The notes: generated by a model not told the origin, from the sequence alone. DNA of 5,630 nt from an uncultured Saprospiraceae bacterium (GCA_938002705.1 CALLAG010000061.1:1-5630); one strand, 5' to 3'. Positions 1-5,630 are shown, counted from the stretch's first letter. A program made the numbers and translations.

Positions 1-31
1 ACCATATCTTAAGAAGTCAAGAAGGCTATGA

Positions 32-106
32 TAATCAAAAGAAGGGCCAGATAGAAACTACCTGGTTTTTAGCATTTTTTATAATGTGGCTATCGGCTTT
101 TGATTA
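32..106. repeat. Inverted repeat with 10-bp perfect arms and an extended stem
   Basis: TAATCAAAAG (32-41) is the exact reverse complement of CTTTTGATTA (97-106). Inside these arms, CC (47-48) can pair with GG (95-96), and GATAG (50-54) with CTATC (90-94), with small bulges between. This gives about 17 base pairs around a 35-nt loop. The repeat lies just downstream of the stop of the minus-strand saccharopine dehydrogenase gene, so it would sit in that transcript's 3' untranslated region. It competes with the local hairpin at 47-65 for bases 47-54. Pairing was read by eye and no folding energy was calculated. Confidence 0.5.
47..70 (+). terminator. Probable intrinsic terminator, possibly bidirectional
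   Basis: CCAG (47-50) and TAG (52-54) pair with CTA (58-60) and CTGG (62-65), with one A/C mismatch and an AAA loop, followed by TTTTT (66-70). On the plus strand this has the form of a short Rho-independent terminator for a gene left of the window. Read on the minus strand, the same stem is followed by CCCTTCTTTTG, a weaker pyrimidine tract, so it could also end the saccharopine dehydrogenase transcript. That would fit its place between convergent genes, but the left-hand gene is not visible. Confidence 0.5.
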
Positions 107-150
107 CCTATAATTATCGAATGATATTGCTTTTGGACTACCCTACTTGA

Positions 151-1353
151 TTACCTCCCTTCAAGATAAGATCTCAGATATTCGAAGTGAGAACCTAAAT
201 TTCCATCTACAGCAATTGTAGCTTTATCGATCATCTGACTTTGTGGATCTTTTAATTGGGGTATTACGTACTCTATGAACATATCACCGAAAGCCGTCGA
301 TGCATCTCGTGGCATCTCATTTGGTAAGTTGTCTATTGTCATCATATCGACGACATTAGGCTGGAACGGTGCAGTCTCCTCTCCAGTAGCAGGATCAAAA
401 CCAAAAACAGGATCCTCTATTGTGCTTGCACGCAGAGTAGATGGAATAGAACTCACTGGTGCTATATCACATGTCACGTCAGCAATAACTTTTATTCCAA
501 ATTGTGATCGACGCATCTGATCTACAGTAAAAAATGCTGGTGCTGCATTATCCCAATAGATACCGTTAATCATCACATCTGACATAGGAAGAAATTGCTC
601 AAAATCAGATTCATATTTTTCTGGATGATCGAAAAAATCATTCTTATCATCGAATCTCTTTTGATCCTTACGCTTAGCATAGTTGAATATATCAATCTGT
701 GCATAGACGGGATAACTATAGCTCTTAGTGATATAATCATCAGGACTTACCTTCTGTAATCCCATATCATTAAGGACCTGTGCAGCTCCGTTAGACACAC
801 GGCCTGTTCCAGTAAGTACAATTTTTATATTAGGGATTTCTATTTTATTATAAGATTCTTTAGCCTGTTTATAGTTGTACATATCCTTCATCCGAGAGAG
901 AGAGAATAGATTAGTACGCATACCATAAGTCCATATCGCATTATGAGCACCTACCATACCAGCATACTTACCGAAGGCTATCACTCTCCTACCTTCAGAA
1001 TCAGTAAGCACTTCATAGTCGATAAGTCTTATACGCTTATCCACGATAGCTTGTAGAAGTTTTTGATTATAGGCTTGTTCCTTAATTGTATGCGAAAAAA
1101 AGAAATAGGTTTTATCGTTTAATAACAAATCTATGGGCACCTCCTTTACTCCTAATAGGATTTCGCGATCTGACATATCATCAGACATAGGTACACCTGC
1201 ATCTATATAGTCCTGGTCAGGATAACATCTGACATCTGATTTCTGTACGACGATATCGATACCCTTATCTATAAGCTGCCGACATTGTTGTGGATCCAGT
1301 GGTACGCGACTATCAGGTGGCGTCTTACCTTCTTTTATTATTCCTATTTTCAT
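151..1353 (-). CDS. Saccharopine dehydrogenase (NAD+, L-lysine-forming) family protein, LYS1-like
   Basis: This 400-residue protein belongs to the alanine dehydrogenase / saccharopine dehydrogenase fold family and most resembles yeast LYS1, which interconverts saccharopine with lysine plus 2-oxoglutarate using NAD. The N-terminal domain has R16 in SRVPLDP, the VKE motif with K70, and FFFSHTIKEQ with H88; K70 and H88 match the catalytic Lys and His of LYS1 (yeast K77 and H96). GRRVIAFGKYAGMVGA (121-136) and TIDNLPNEMPRDAS (339-352) are also close to yeast motifs. GTGRVSNGA (182-190) is the dinucleotide-binding glycine-rich turn. Residues about 203-256 form a charged segment longer than in yeast (373 residues), probably a bacterial subfamily feature. 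The ATG start gives the expected MKIGIIKEGK opening; AGGGGA lies 14 nt upstream, further than a normal ribosome binding site. It is the last of three minus-strand genes, 103 bp after the NYN gene. No partner enzyme for the saccharopine pathway is in the window, so biosynthesis, degradation or another amino-acid substrate cannot be distinguished. Confidence 0.87.
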   Translation of the reverse strand: MKIGIIKEGKTPPDSRVPLDPQQCRQLIDKGIDIVVQKSDVRCYPDQDYIDAGVPMSDDMSDREILLGVKEVPIDLLLNDKTYFFFSHTIKEQAYNQKLLQAIVDKRIRLIDYEVLTDSEGRRVIAFGKYAGMVGAHNAIWTYGMRTNLFSLSRMKDMYNYKQAKESYNKIEIPNIKIVLTGTGRVSNGAAQVLNDMGLQKVSPDDYITKSYSYPVYAQIDIFNYAKRKDQKRFDDKNDFFDHPEKYESDFEQFLPMSDVMINGIYWDNAAPAFFTVDQMRRSQFGIKVIADVTCDIAPVSSIPSTLRASTIEDPVFGFDPATGEETAPFQPNVVDMMTIDNLPNEMPRDASTAFGDMFIEYVIPQLKDPQSQMIDKATIAVDGNLGSHFEYLRSYLEGR

Positions 1354-1456
1354 ATGTGTATCTTATATCCCCTAATGTAATGTACTCATAGAGATCTGAC
1401 AAGCCATACCCAGAAGAATACTAAATTAAAAAACTCAAAGCAAACCGACTCTTACT

Positions 1457-2212
1457 CTATCGCTTACGTCCTCTTGTCTTCGGTTTCTCTTTATTCTTAA
1501 CGAATATTAATTTGTGTCGGCTCTTAGAGTTCTCTCTTTGTTCTATGTCAAAATTACCTATCGATTTGATAAGAGGAGTCAGCTTCTCGAAGCCGTAATT
1601 TCTGGAATCAAAGTTCGGTTGCTTCTTAAGCAGTAGACTTCCTACATCTCCTAAGAATGCCCATCCATCATCATCTGAGAGATCATTAATCGTAGACGAT
1701 ATGAGTTTGATTTCTTTTTTGGTTATCTTATCTACAGAAGATTCTGAGACCTCTTTACTTTCGACTTTCTTCTCCGTCTTCTTTCTTAATATCTCGATAT
1801 AGATAAACTTATCACAAGCTACAATAAACGGGTTAGGTGTCTTTTTCTCACCGATGCCTATCACCTGCATACCCGCCTCACGCAGACGTGTCGCCAGTCG
1901 TGTAAAGTCACTATCACTTGATACGAGACAGAATCCATTGACCTTGCCACTATAGAGGATATCCATCGCATCTATAATCATGGCTGAGTCAGTAGCGTTT
2001 TTACCTTTAGTATAGCCATATTGCTGGATAGGCGTTATAGCATTTTCGAGAAGAAGATTTTTCCACTTTGATAGGCCTGGCCTTGTCCAGTCTCCATAGA
2101 TTCTTTTGATTGTAGGATTGCCATACTTAGCTATCTCTTCCATCATCTCCTTAACATGAGCAGATGGTATATTATCACCATCTATTAAGACGGCCATGTT
2201 TAAGTTATTCAT
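1457..2212 (-). CDS. NYN-domain (PIN-like) putative ribonuclease with C-terminal LOTUS/OST-HTH domain
   Basis: Residues about 5-142 form a NYN domain, the PIN-like nuclease fold of LabA/DUF88-type proteins. The acidic metal-binding residues are visible: D11 and D13 in LIDGDN, D75 in NATDSAMIIDAMD, and D100 and D102 in VSSDSDF. RLREAGMQVIGIG (109-121) is the usual strand-helix region after the SSDSDF motif. A charged Lys/Glu linker (about 143-167) leads to a LOTUS/OST-HTH domain (about 168-240) with DGWAFLGDVGSLL and the YGFEKLTPLI segment; such domains bind RNA. The tail KEKPKTRGRKR is strongly basic, which also fits nucleic-acid binding. The expected role is a cytoplasmic, metal-dependent RNA nuclease or RNA-binding factor; its target is unknown. 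The first ATG has an A-rich leader (AATAAAAATAGAATAA), typical of Bacteroidota. Met6 (codon 2197-2195), just before AVLIDGDN, is an alternative start. The gene lies 93 bp downstream of the symporter gene, with no functional link visible. Confidence 0.92.
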   Translation of the reverse strand: MNNLNMAVLIDGDNIPSAHVKEMMEEIAKYGNPTIKRIYGDWTRPGLSKWKNLLLENAITPIQQYGYTKGKNATDSAMIIDAMDILYSGKVNGFCLVSSDSDFTRLATRLREAGMQVIGIGEKKTPNPFIVACDKFIYIEILRKKTEKKVESKEVSESSVDKITKKEIKLISSTINDLSDDDGWAFLGDVGSLLLKKQPNFDSRNYGFEKLTPLIKSIGNFDIEQRENSKSRHKLIFVKNKEKPKTRGRKR

Positions 2213-2251
2213 TTATTCTATTTTTATTGTAAGTCGTAATTAACGAATATA

Positions 2252-2271
2252 AGCTATAAGGTTTATTAGCT
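2252..2271 (-). other. Small AT-rich hairpin between the symporter and NYN genes
   Basis: AGCTA and TAGCT flank TAA and TTA around an ACC loop (minus-strand reading), giving about 8 pairs with one bulged A. No T-run follows it on the minus strand, so it is not a standard terminator for the symporter gene. The stretch TATATTCG (2251-2244, minus) overlaps its base and matches the Bacteroidota -7 promoter consensus TAnnTTTG except for one base, but no matching -33 TTTG is visible. The gap may hold a weak promoter for the NYN gene. The rest of the 93-bp gap is A/T-rich with nothing else recognised. Confidence 0.2.
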
Positions 2272-2305
2272 ATAGTTTTTGTTGTTTTCATTTTTTGCGT
2301 CAAGC

Positions 2306-3817
2306 TCAATCAATACCCTGAATGACATCTGCAGGAAATATTTTAGAGACAAGAACACCTACTAACATGGCTAATGCAAAAGAAGGCGCTAAGACATCTA
2401 ATTCCTGAAAATAATCTCCGATGCCTTCCATATTGGACACGACGAACTTAAAAAATATCACTGACATAAAACCTGTAAGCATAGACGCAATAGCTCCTTG
2501 CTCAGAATAGCCTCTCCAGAAAAGTGATAGAATGATCACTGGACAGAAGGTCGCAGCAATACCCGACCATCCAAATATCATAATCCAGAATATCTGCCTA
2601 TCAGGATATATATTATAAAGTAGTATAGCTATACATAATGCCGCTATAGCCATAGCCAGTGTCACCAATCTCGATATTTTCGTTAAGTCTTCATCCTTGA
2701 GGTCAGGCCTGAATATCTTCTGATAAAAATCACGTGTCACAGCACTTGATGCCAGAATGAGCAAGGAGTCTATGGTAGACATAATCGCTGATAATACGAT
2801 GGCTATAAAGATAGCTACTAACACCGTCGGTAAGAACTCGTTAGTTATCATACTCAACACATCTTCTCCTCCATTACCTAATATCGCTTCTGGGTCTTGG
2901 CCTTCCTTAGTGAAATATACACGAGCCAAAATACCTATCGTCACAGCTGCAGCGTCCGTCAATAATGTAAAAAGTAATGCGACCCACTTACCCTTATCTA
3001 CTTCCTCCTCACTTTCTATAGACATAAAACGTACATAGACCTGAGGTGACCCAAGGAATCCCAGCCCTATCATAGAAAAACCAAGTAAGGTAAACAGATT
3101 CATCAAGCCATCATCACTTCTGCCCATGACCTGAGTAAGCGTAGGGTCTATCGCATTAAGCCCATCTGTGATACCCGTACCGTGATCCATAGAAAACCAT
3201 ACCACTATAGGCAATAAGACTAAACCAAAAAACATCAGGATACCCTGAAACATGTCTGACCATACAGCCGCTACAAATCCTCCAATAAAAATATATGCCA
3301 ATACGATACAGAATCCTATCATGGCACCTATCCGATAATCTATCCCCAGCATAGACTCAAAGGCAATACCCGTCACATCCATCTGAGATGCTACGTATAT
3401 AACCACGAAAACAACTAAGGTGGAAGCTGATATTATTCTAAGTGTATTTGTAGTTGATCTGAAATGACTCTCGAGATAGTCAGGTATCGTAATGGCCTTA
3501 TACTTATCAGATCGCCTCTTAAATAACTTGGCCATAAACTGCCACGAAATAAATACTCCCAGCAACTCTCCCAGTACCACCCAGTATGCAGAATAACCTG
3601 CCATCGCTCCCATACCTGTCAGACCTATCAATAGCCACCCCGACTCACCAGTGGCTCTTGCAGAAAATGCTACCGCCCAGAAACCCATCTTCTTACCGCC
3701 AACATAATAATCACTCATACTCGCAATCCGCTTAGACGCGAATATGCCTATGAGAAATAAAATGGCGACGTAAATGGCTAAAACGCCTACTTTAATTATG
3801 AAGTCTTGATCTTGCAT
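2306..3817 (-). CDS. putP: Sodium/solute symporter, PutP (sodium/proline) type
   Basis: At 503 residues this matches the length of E. coli PutP (502) and the hydrophobic pattern of the sodium:solute symporter (SSS) family. I count about 13 membrane segments, roughly at 8-28, 46-68, 76-97, 127-146, 165-185, 188-208, 240-262, 277-300, 330-355, 383-402, 408-432, 440-460 and 474-493. PutP-like motifs are SDYYVGGKKMG (35-45), SGWLLIGLTG (59-68), KAITIPDYLESHF (107-119), FLGSPQVYVRF (254-264) and VLSAIMSTIDSLLILASSAVTRD (split here as 341-352 and 353-363). S347 and T348 correspond to the sodium-site Ser/Thr of PutP helix 9. It should import a small solute, most likely proline, driven by sodium at the inner membrane. 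The motif ATGESGW differs from PutP ASDMSGW at the sodium-binding Asp55, so the exact substrate and ion are uncertain. The ATG opens MQDQDFIIKVG with no clear Shine-Dalgarno sequence. The gene is divergent from the cysteine dioxygenase and may be the first gene of the minus-strand block. Confidence 0.88.
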   Translation of the reverse strand: MQDQDFIIKVGVLAIYVAILFLIGIFASKRIASMSDYYVGGKKMGFWAVAFSARATGESGWLLIGLTGMGAMAGYSAYWVVLGELLGVFISWQFMAKLFKRRSDKYKAITIPDYLESHFRSTTNTLRIISASTLVVFVVIYVASQMDVTGIAFESMLGIDYRIGAMIGFCIVLAYIFIGGFVAAVWSDMFQGILMFFGLVLLPIVVWFSMDHGTGITDGLNAIDPTLTQVMGRSDDGLMNLFTLLGFSMIGLGFLGSPQVYVRFMSIESEEEVDKGKWVALLFTLLTDAAAVTIGILARVYFTKEGQDPEAILGNGGEDVLSMITNEFLPTVLVAIFIAIVLSAIMSTIDSLLILASSAVTRDFYQKIFRPDLKDEDLTKISRLVTLAMAIAALCIAILLYNIYPDRQIFWIMIFGWSGIAATFCPVIILSLFWRGYSEQGAIASMLTGFMSVIFFKFVVSNMEGIGDYFQELDVLAPSFALAMLVGVLVSKIFPADVIQGID

Positions 3818-4079
3818 TATGAGTCATATATATGTATCAACTCCATGTAATTATAGGTTGAAAATTCCGAGAAGTATAGAACAGTCGCTTCTTAGAATTG
3901 TGGAATATGCCTAAAAGATTGCGATAAATGGCATTTCAACTAACTTTTCTACCAAATAATCGTTAAAGTAATAAATAAAGCTACCTTCGTTGACTCCTAT
4001 CCAAACTAAGTGGCTTACAATAACTGAGTAATAATCTCGGGACTCCGCAATACTGCACTCTAATAAAAATATCTGCCAT
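3818..4079. promoter_or_regulatory. Divergent intergenic region between the symporter and cysteine dioxygenase genes
   Basis: These 262 bp must carry the promoters of both flanking genes, since they diverge from here. Candidates are weak. On the minus strand, TATAAT (3855-3850) lies about 32 bp before the symporter ATG, without a recognisable -35 or -33 partner. On the plus strand, TTGACT (3990-3995) and TACAAT (4016-4021) are separated by 20 bp, longer than ideal. No clear TAnnTTTG/TTTG pair, operator palindrome or riboswitch was recognised. I see no convincing gene in the region. Confidence 0.4.
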
Positions 4080-4628
4080 TTGATTTCTGACAATCAGAAC
4101 ACCGTATCAATACAATCAATAGACGCATTAATAACTGCCCTCACCACTGAAGAGGTATCATCCTACGACACCATTATAAGATCCACTCAATTTTCAGATA
4201 ATGCATTTGACAAATACAGCTCCTGGTGTGACAAATCTTATACAAGAAACTGTATAGCCGATAATGAAAAATATGAACTGATACTTCTCTGCTGGAGTGC
4301 CGGACAGAAAACACCTATCCACGATCACGGTGGTGAAGAATGTTGGGTCAAAATTCTGAAGGGAGAATTCCAAGAAAAAATATACACTGCTGATGAATCC
4401 GGCAATCTTAATATTATAAAAACAATCAACTCCAAAGCTGAGGACATCACTTACATGATAGACTTCATGGGGTACCATAGCATACAGAATATGTCTACTG
4501 AGAAAAGCATGTCGCTGCATCTCTATGCCAAGCCTATCCGTAGTTGCAATATATTCGATGAGACTACAAGAAAATTTATCAATAAAGATTTGTCATATAG
4601 TACGACTCCAGAGTTGGTGGGCGTGTAG
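4080..4628 (+). CDS. Cysteine dioxygenase (type I, cupin)
   Basis: This 182-residue protein is an iron-dependent thiol dioxygenase that oxidises cysteine to cysteine sulfinate with O2, the first step of cysteine breakdown, in the cytoplasm. The cupin iron ligands are H81 and H83 in PIHDHGGEECW and H133 in GYHS, matching human H86, H88 and H140. R56 in YTRN matches the carboxylate-binding Arg60. C88 and Y149 occupy the positions of human Cys93 and Tyr157, which form the thioether cofactor. S145 and H147 complete the Ser-His-Tyr triad, and C156 sits where human Cys164 is. The start is set at TTG 4080: the frame is closed by TAA at 4032-4034, there is no upstream ATG, and the first in-frame ATG (4455) lies beyond the HDH motif. 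An in-frame CTG (4053) is a less likely alternative. An AT-rich leader (TAATAAAAAT) ends 10 nt before the TTG. The gene is convergent with the exported-protein gene. No sulfinate-processing gene is adjacent. Confidence 0.9.
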   Translation: MISDNQNTVSIQSIDALITALTTEEVSSYDTIIRSTQFSDNAFDKYSSWCDKSYTRNCIADNEKYELILLCWSAGQKTPIHDHGGEECWVKILKGEFQEKIYTADESGNLNIIKTINSKAEDITYMIDFMGYHSIQNMSTEKSMSLHLYAKPIRSCNIFDETTRKFINKDLSYSTTPELVGV

Positions 4629-4722
4629 AATTATTATTTTTCTTGTTAATGAATTGTAGAGACCGGTCGCCATTACATACGAGAAAATTCTTAGCACTAT
4701 AACGCCGCCAAGCTACTCCCCA
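4629..4722. other. Convergent intergenic gap, no clear terminator
   Basis: This 94-bp gap separates the ends of two convergent genes. TTATTATTTTTCTTG follows the cysteine dioxygenase stop closely, but I see no GC-rich stem before it, so a standard intrinsic terminator is not supported. GACCGGTC (4661-4668) is a perfect 8-bp palindrome without a loop. Nothing else was recognised. Confidence 0.3.
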
Positions 4723-5574
4723 CTATTTCGCTATCACCGTCCTATTACTCGATATCTCATTAGAGATAATTGTGATACTATCACCTCCAGAGTTAAATGT
4801 AATGACATCTGTATGGTTCTTCTCAAAAGAAGTAAAATACTGATTCTCTATATCTAATATAACAGTACTTATTCCACTACCTGTAACCGGATATGCGACA
4901 CCGTCGAATACGAATGTTCCGCTAACCTTAGTCTCTATTCTAAGCTGTGCTTGATTATCCTGCACACCTACTAACGTAATGACCATATCCTGAGTCGTCT
5001 CTACATTACCAAATCCACCTACTGGATAATCTACGCTAAACCTATTCTGAAAACTATCACCGACTCTCATTGCCTTCTTAGGAAAGTGAAGATAGGCCAA
5101 CTCAAAAACAGGCTTCAAGACATTCTGCATATTATCTAAATATATCGGCTCTACACCACATATGTTTTTGATCATGAGATGCCCATCTTCGATATCACCT
5201 GTAGCACCGGCAATCTTGGTATCTAATCGCATGTCGGAGCTCGGATCGCCTAACTCTCCAGAGGAGCTTTCTTGGAAGTCACTGAATGTTAACTTGAATG
5301 GAACATCAGTAGTCCCATTATCAGTAATCAGGGTAACCGCCATTGTCCTCATCCGCTTATCTGACAAGGGTGGAATATCTTTACCCATGTCTATATCCAT
5401 CGTCTGTGACACATCTATTTGTGAGTAGTAGGTCTTACCAGCCTGATATTGACTATTAAGAATGTAAGCCTTACTCTTAGTCTCTTCTGATATGCCTGAT
5501 TGCCCGTGAATATGAGATGCAGTTCCTATGAGTATGATAATGCCATTAAGAAATATTGATATTAAAGATTTCAT
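4723..5574 (-). CDS. Exported protein of unknown function, DUF6263-like
   Basis: This 283-residue protein begins with a signal peptide: K3 at the N terminus region (MKS), a hydrophobic core at about 4-18, and probable cleavage near SHIHG-QSG (24/25). There is no lipobox cysteine after the core, so it should be a soluble periplasmic or secreted protein rather than a lipoprotein. The mature part is rich in beta-type segments and has the pattern I associate with DUF6263 proteins of Bacteroidota: an early YQAGKTYYSQIDVSQTMDI stretch (43-61), LHFPKKAMRVGDSF (162-175), then GTFVFDG, TGSGISTVILDIENQYFTSF (231-250). The family assignment is from memory of its style, not from a search, and the family has no known function. 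Only one cysteine (C139) remains. The ATG at 5574 follows an A/G-rich leader (AAAAGAAAAGAAGAAA), usual for Bacteroidota. The gene stands alone on its strand here, convergent with the cysteine dioxygenase. Confidence 0.62.
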   Translation of the reverse strand: MKSLISIFLNGIIILIGTASHIHGQSGISEETKSKAYILNSQYQAGKTYYSQIDVSQTMDIDMGKDIPPLSDKRMRTMAVTLITDNGTTDVPFKLTFSDFQESSSGELGDPSSDMRLDTKIAGATGDIEDGHLMIKNICGVEPIYLDNMQNVLKPVFELAYLHFPKKAMRVGDSFQNRFSVDYPVGGFGNVETTQDMVITLVGVQDNQAQLRIETKVSGTFVFDGVAYPVTGSGISTVILDIENQYFTSFEKNHTDVITFNSGGDSITIISNEISSNRTVIAK

Positions 5575-5610
5575 TTTCTTCTTTTCTTTTGCATGTACAA
5601 TGATATCTAA

Positions 5611-5628
5611 AGCTTACTTCTGTAAGCT
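5611..5628. repeat. Perfect 7-bp hairpin at the right edge
   Basis: AGCTTAC (5611-5617) and GTAAGCT (5622-5628) are exact reverse complements around a 4-nt loop. It lies 37 bp upstream of the exported-protein ATG. On the minus strand it is followed by TTTAGA, too weak a T-run to be sure of a terminator for a gene right of the window. It could instead be a 5' leader hairpin or a protein-binding palindrome near that gene's promoter. TATCATTG (5605-5598, minus), just after it, is one base off the TAnnTTTG -7 consensus. Confidence 0.45.
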
Positions 5629-5630
5629 AT

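Larger units (their letters stand above)
3..113 (+). other. Short open frame at left edge, possible 3' end of a gene (doubtful)
   Basis: This plus-strand frame is open from the window edge for 36 codons and stops at TAA 111-113. Its last 18 residues are hydrophobic and aromatic (ending WLSAFDYL), which could be the tail of a membrane protein. Two points argue against coding. An open run of this length occurs often by chance, and a terminator-like hairpin with a T-run (47-70) lies inside it. The other two plus frames stop at 10-12 and 29-31, so a left-hand gene could equally end there; the second would have a basic tail, KKSRRL. Sequence to the left is needed to decide. Confidence 0.15.

Noticed and set aside
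275..520. Plus-strand 81-codon open frame opposite the saccharopine dehydrogenase gene
   Set aside because: It is entirely antisense to a clearly conserved coding region and has no family features.
2757..3038. Plus-strand 93-codon open frame opposite the symporter gene
   Set aside because: It is antisense to membrane segments of a well-recognised transporter, and its composition reflects the complement of hydrophobic codons.
151..3817. The three minus-strand genes as a dedicated new functional system
   Set aside because: A transporter, an RNA nuclease-like protein and an amino-acid dehydrogenase separated by gaps of 93 and 103 bp show no translational coupling and no shared pathway; chance adjacency is the simpler reading.
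3990..4021. TTGACT/TACAAT as a sigma70-type promoter for the cysteine dioxygenase
   Set aside because: The 20-bp spacing is too long, and the housekeeping sigma factor of Bacteroidota prefers a different consensus (TTTG / TAnnTTTG); kept only as a weak mention in the intergenic entry.
3911..4093. A 60-codon minus-strand open frame starting at TTG in the divergent intergenic region
   Set aside because: It starts at TTG inside the cysteine dioxygenase coding sequence, overlaps that gene's start, has no recognisable domain, and lies where the promoters of two divergent genes must be. A faint resemblance of its end (NEGSFIYYFNDY) to part of a known domain is too weak to call a remnant.
4194..4520. 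Minus-strand 108-codon open frame opposite the cysteine dioxygenase
   Set aside because: It lies fully within the complement of a gene with intact catalytic motifs and has no recognisable features.
4661..4668. Palindrome GACCGGTC between convergent genes as a terminator or binding site
   Set aside because: It has no loop and cannot form a useful hairpin, no T-run follows it, and one 8-bp palindrome is expected by chance in a window of this size.
5162..5428. Plus-strand 88-codon open frame opposite the exported-protein gene
   Set aside because: It is antisense to a gene with a signal peptide and consistent protein-like composition; nothing supports it as coding.

Overview
The window looks like an ordinary chromosomal stretch of an AT-rich member of the Bacteroidota. 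A marine or environmental lineage such as Saprospiria or Cytophagia is possible, but this is inference. The evidence is the style of the proteins (a PutP variant with an ATGESGW motif, a LYS1-type saccharopine dehydrogenase variant, a DUF6263-like exported protein), heavy use of ATA and AGA codons, and start codons preceded by A-rich leaders rather than clear Shine-Dalgarno sequences. I see no transposase, integrase, tRNA, rRNA or CRISPR array.

Layout from left to right. Positions 1-150 form a non-coding tail with a terminator-like hairpin (47-70) inside a larger inverted repeat (32-106). Three minus-strand genes follow, which in transcription order are a sodium/solute symporter of the PutP type (3817-2306), a NYN-domain nuclease-like protein with a C-terminal LOTUS/OST-HTH domain (2212-1457), and a LYS1-like saccharopine dehydrogenase (1353-151). 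The gaps between them are 93 and 103 bp, so they could be one loose operon or separate units. A 262-bp divergent intergenic region (3818-4079) separates the symporter from a plus-strand cysteine dioxygenase (4080-4628), which appears to start at TTG. The cysteine dioxygenase is convergent with a minus-strand exported protein of unknown function (5574-4723). A perfect 7-bp hairpin lies at the right edge, upstream of that gene.

Three of the five genes concern amino acids: cysteine oxidation, lysine/saccharopine interconversion, and probable proline or related solute uptake. None is an obvious pathway partner of another. The NYN-LOTUS protein is probably an RNA-processing or RNA-binding factor unrelated to its neighbours. 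I found no convincing new multi-gene system. The points most worth a second look are the complete vertebrate-type Cys-Tyr cofactor set in the cysteine dioxygenase, its non-ATG start, the altered sodium-site motif of the symporter, and the nested, mutually exclusive RNA structures downstream of the saccharopine dehydrogenase.
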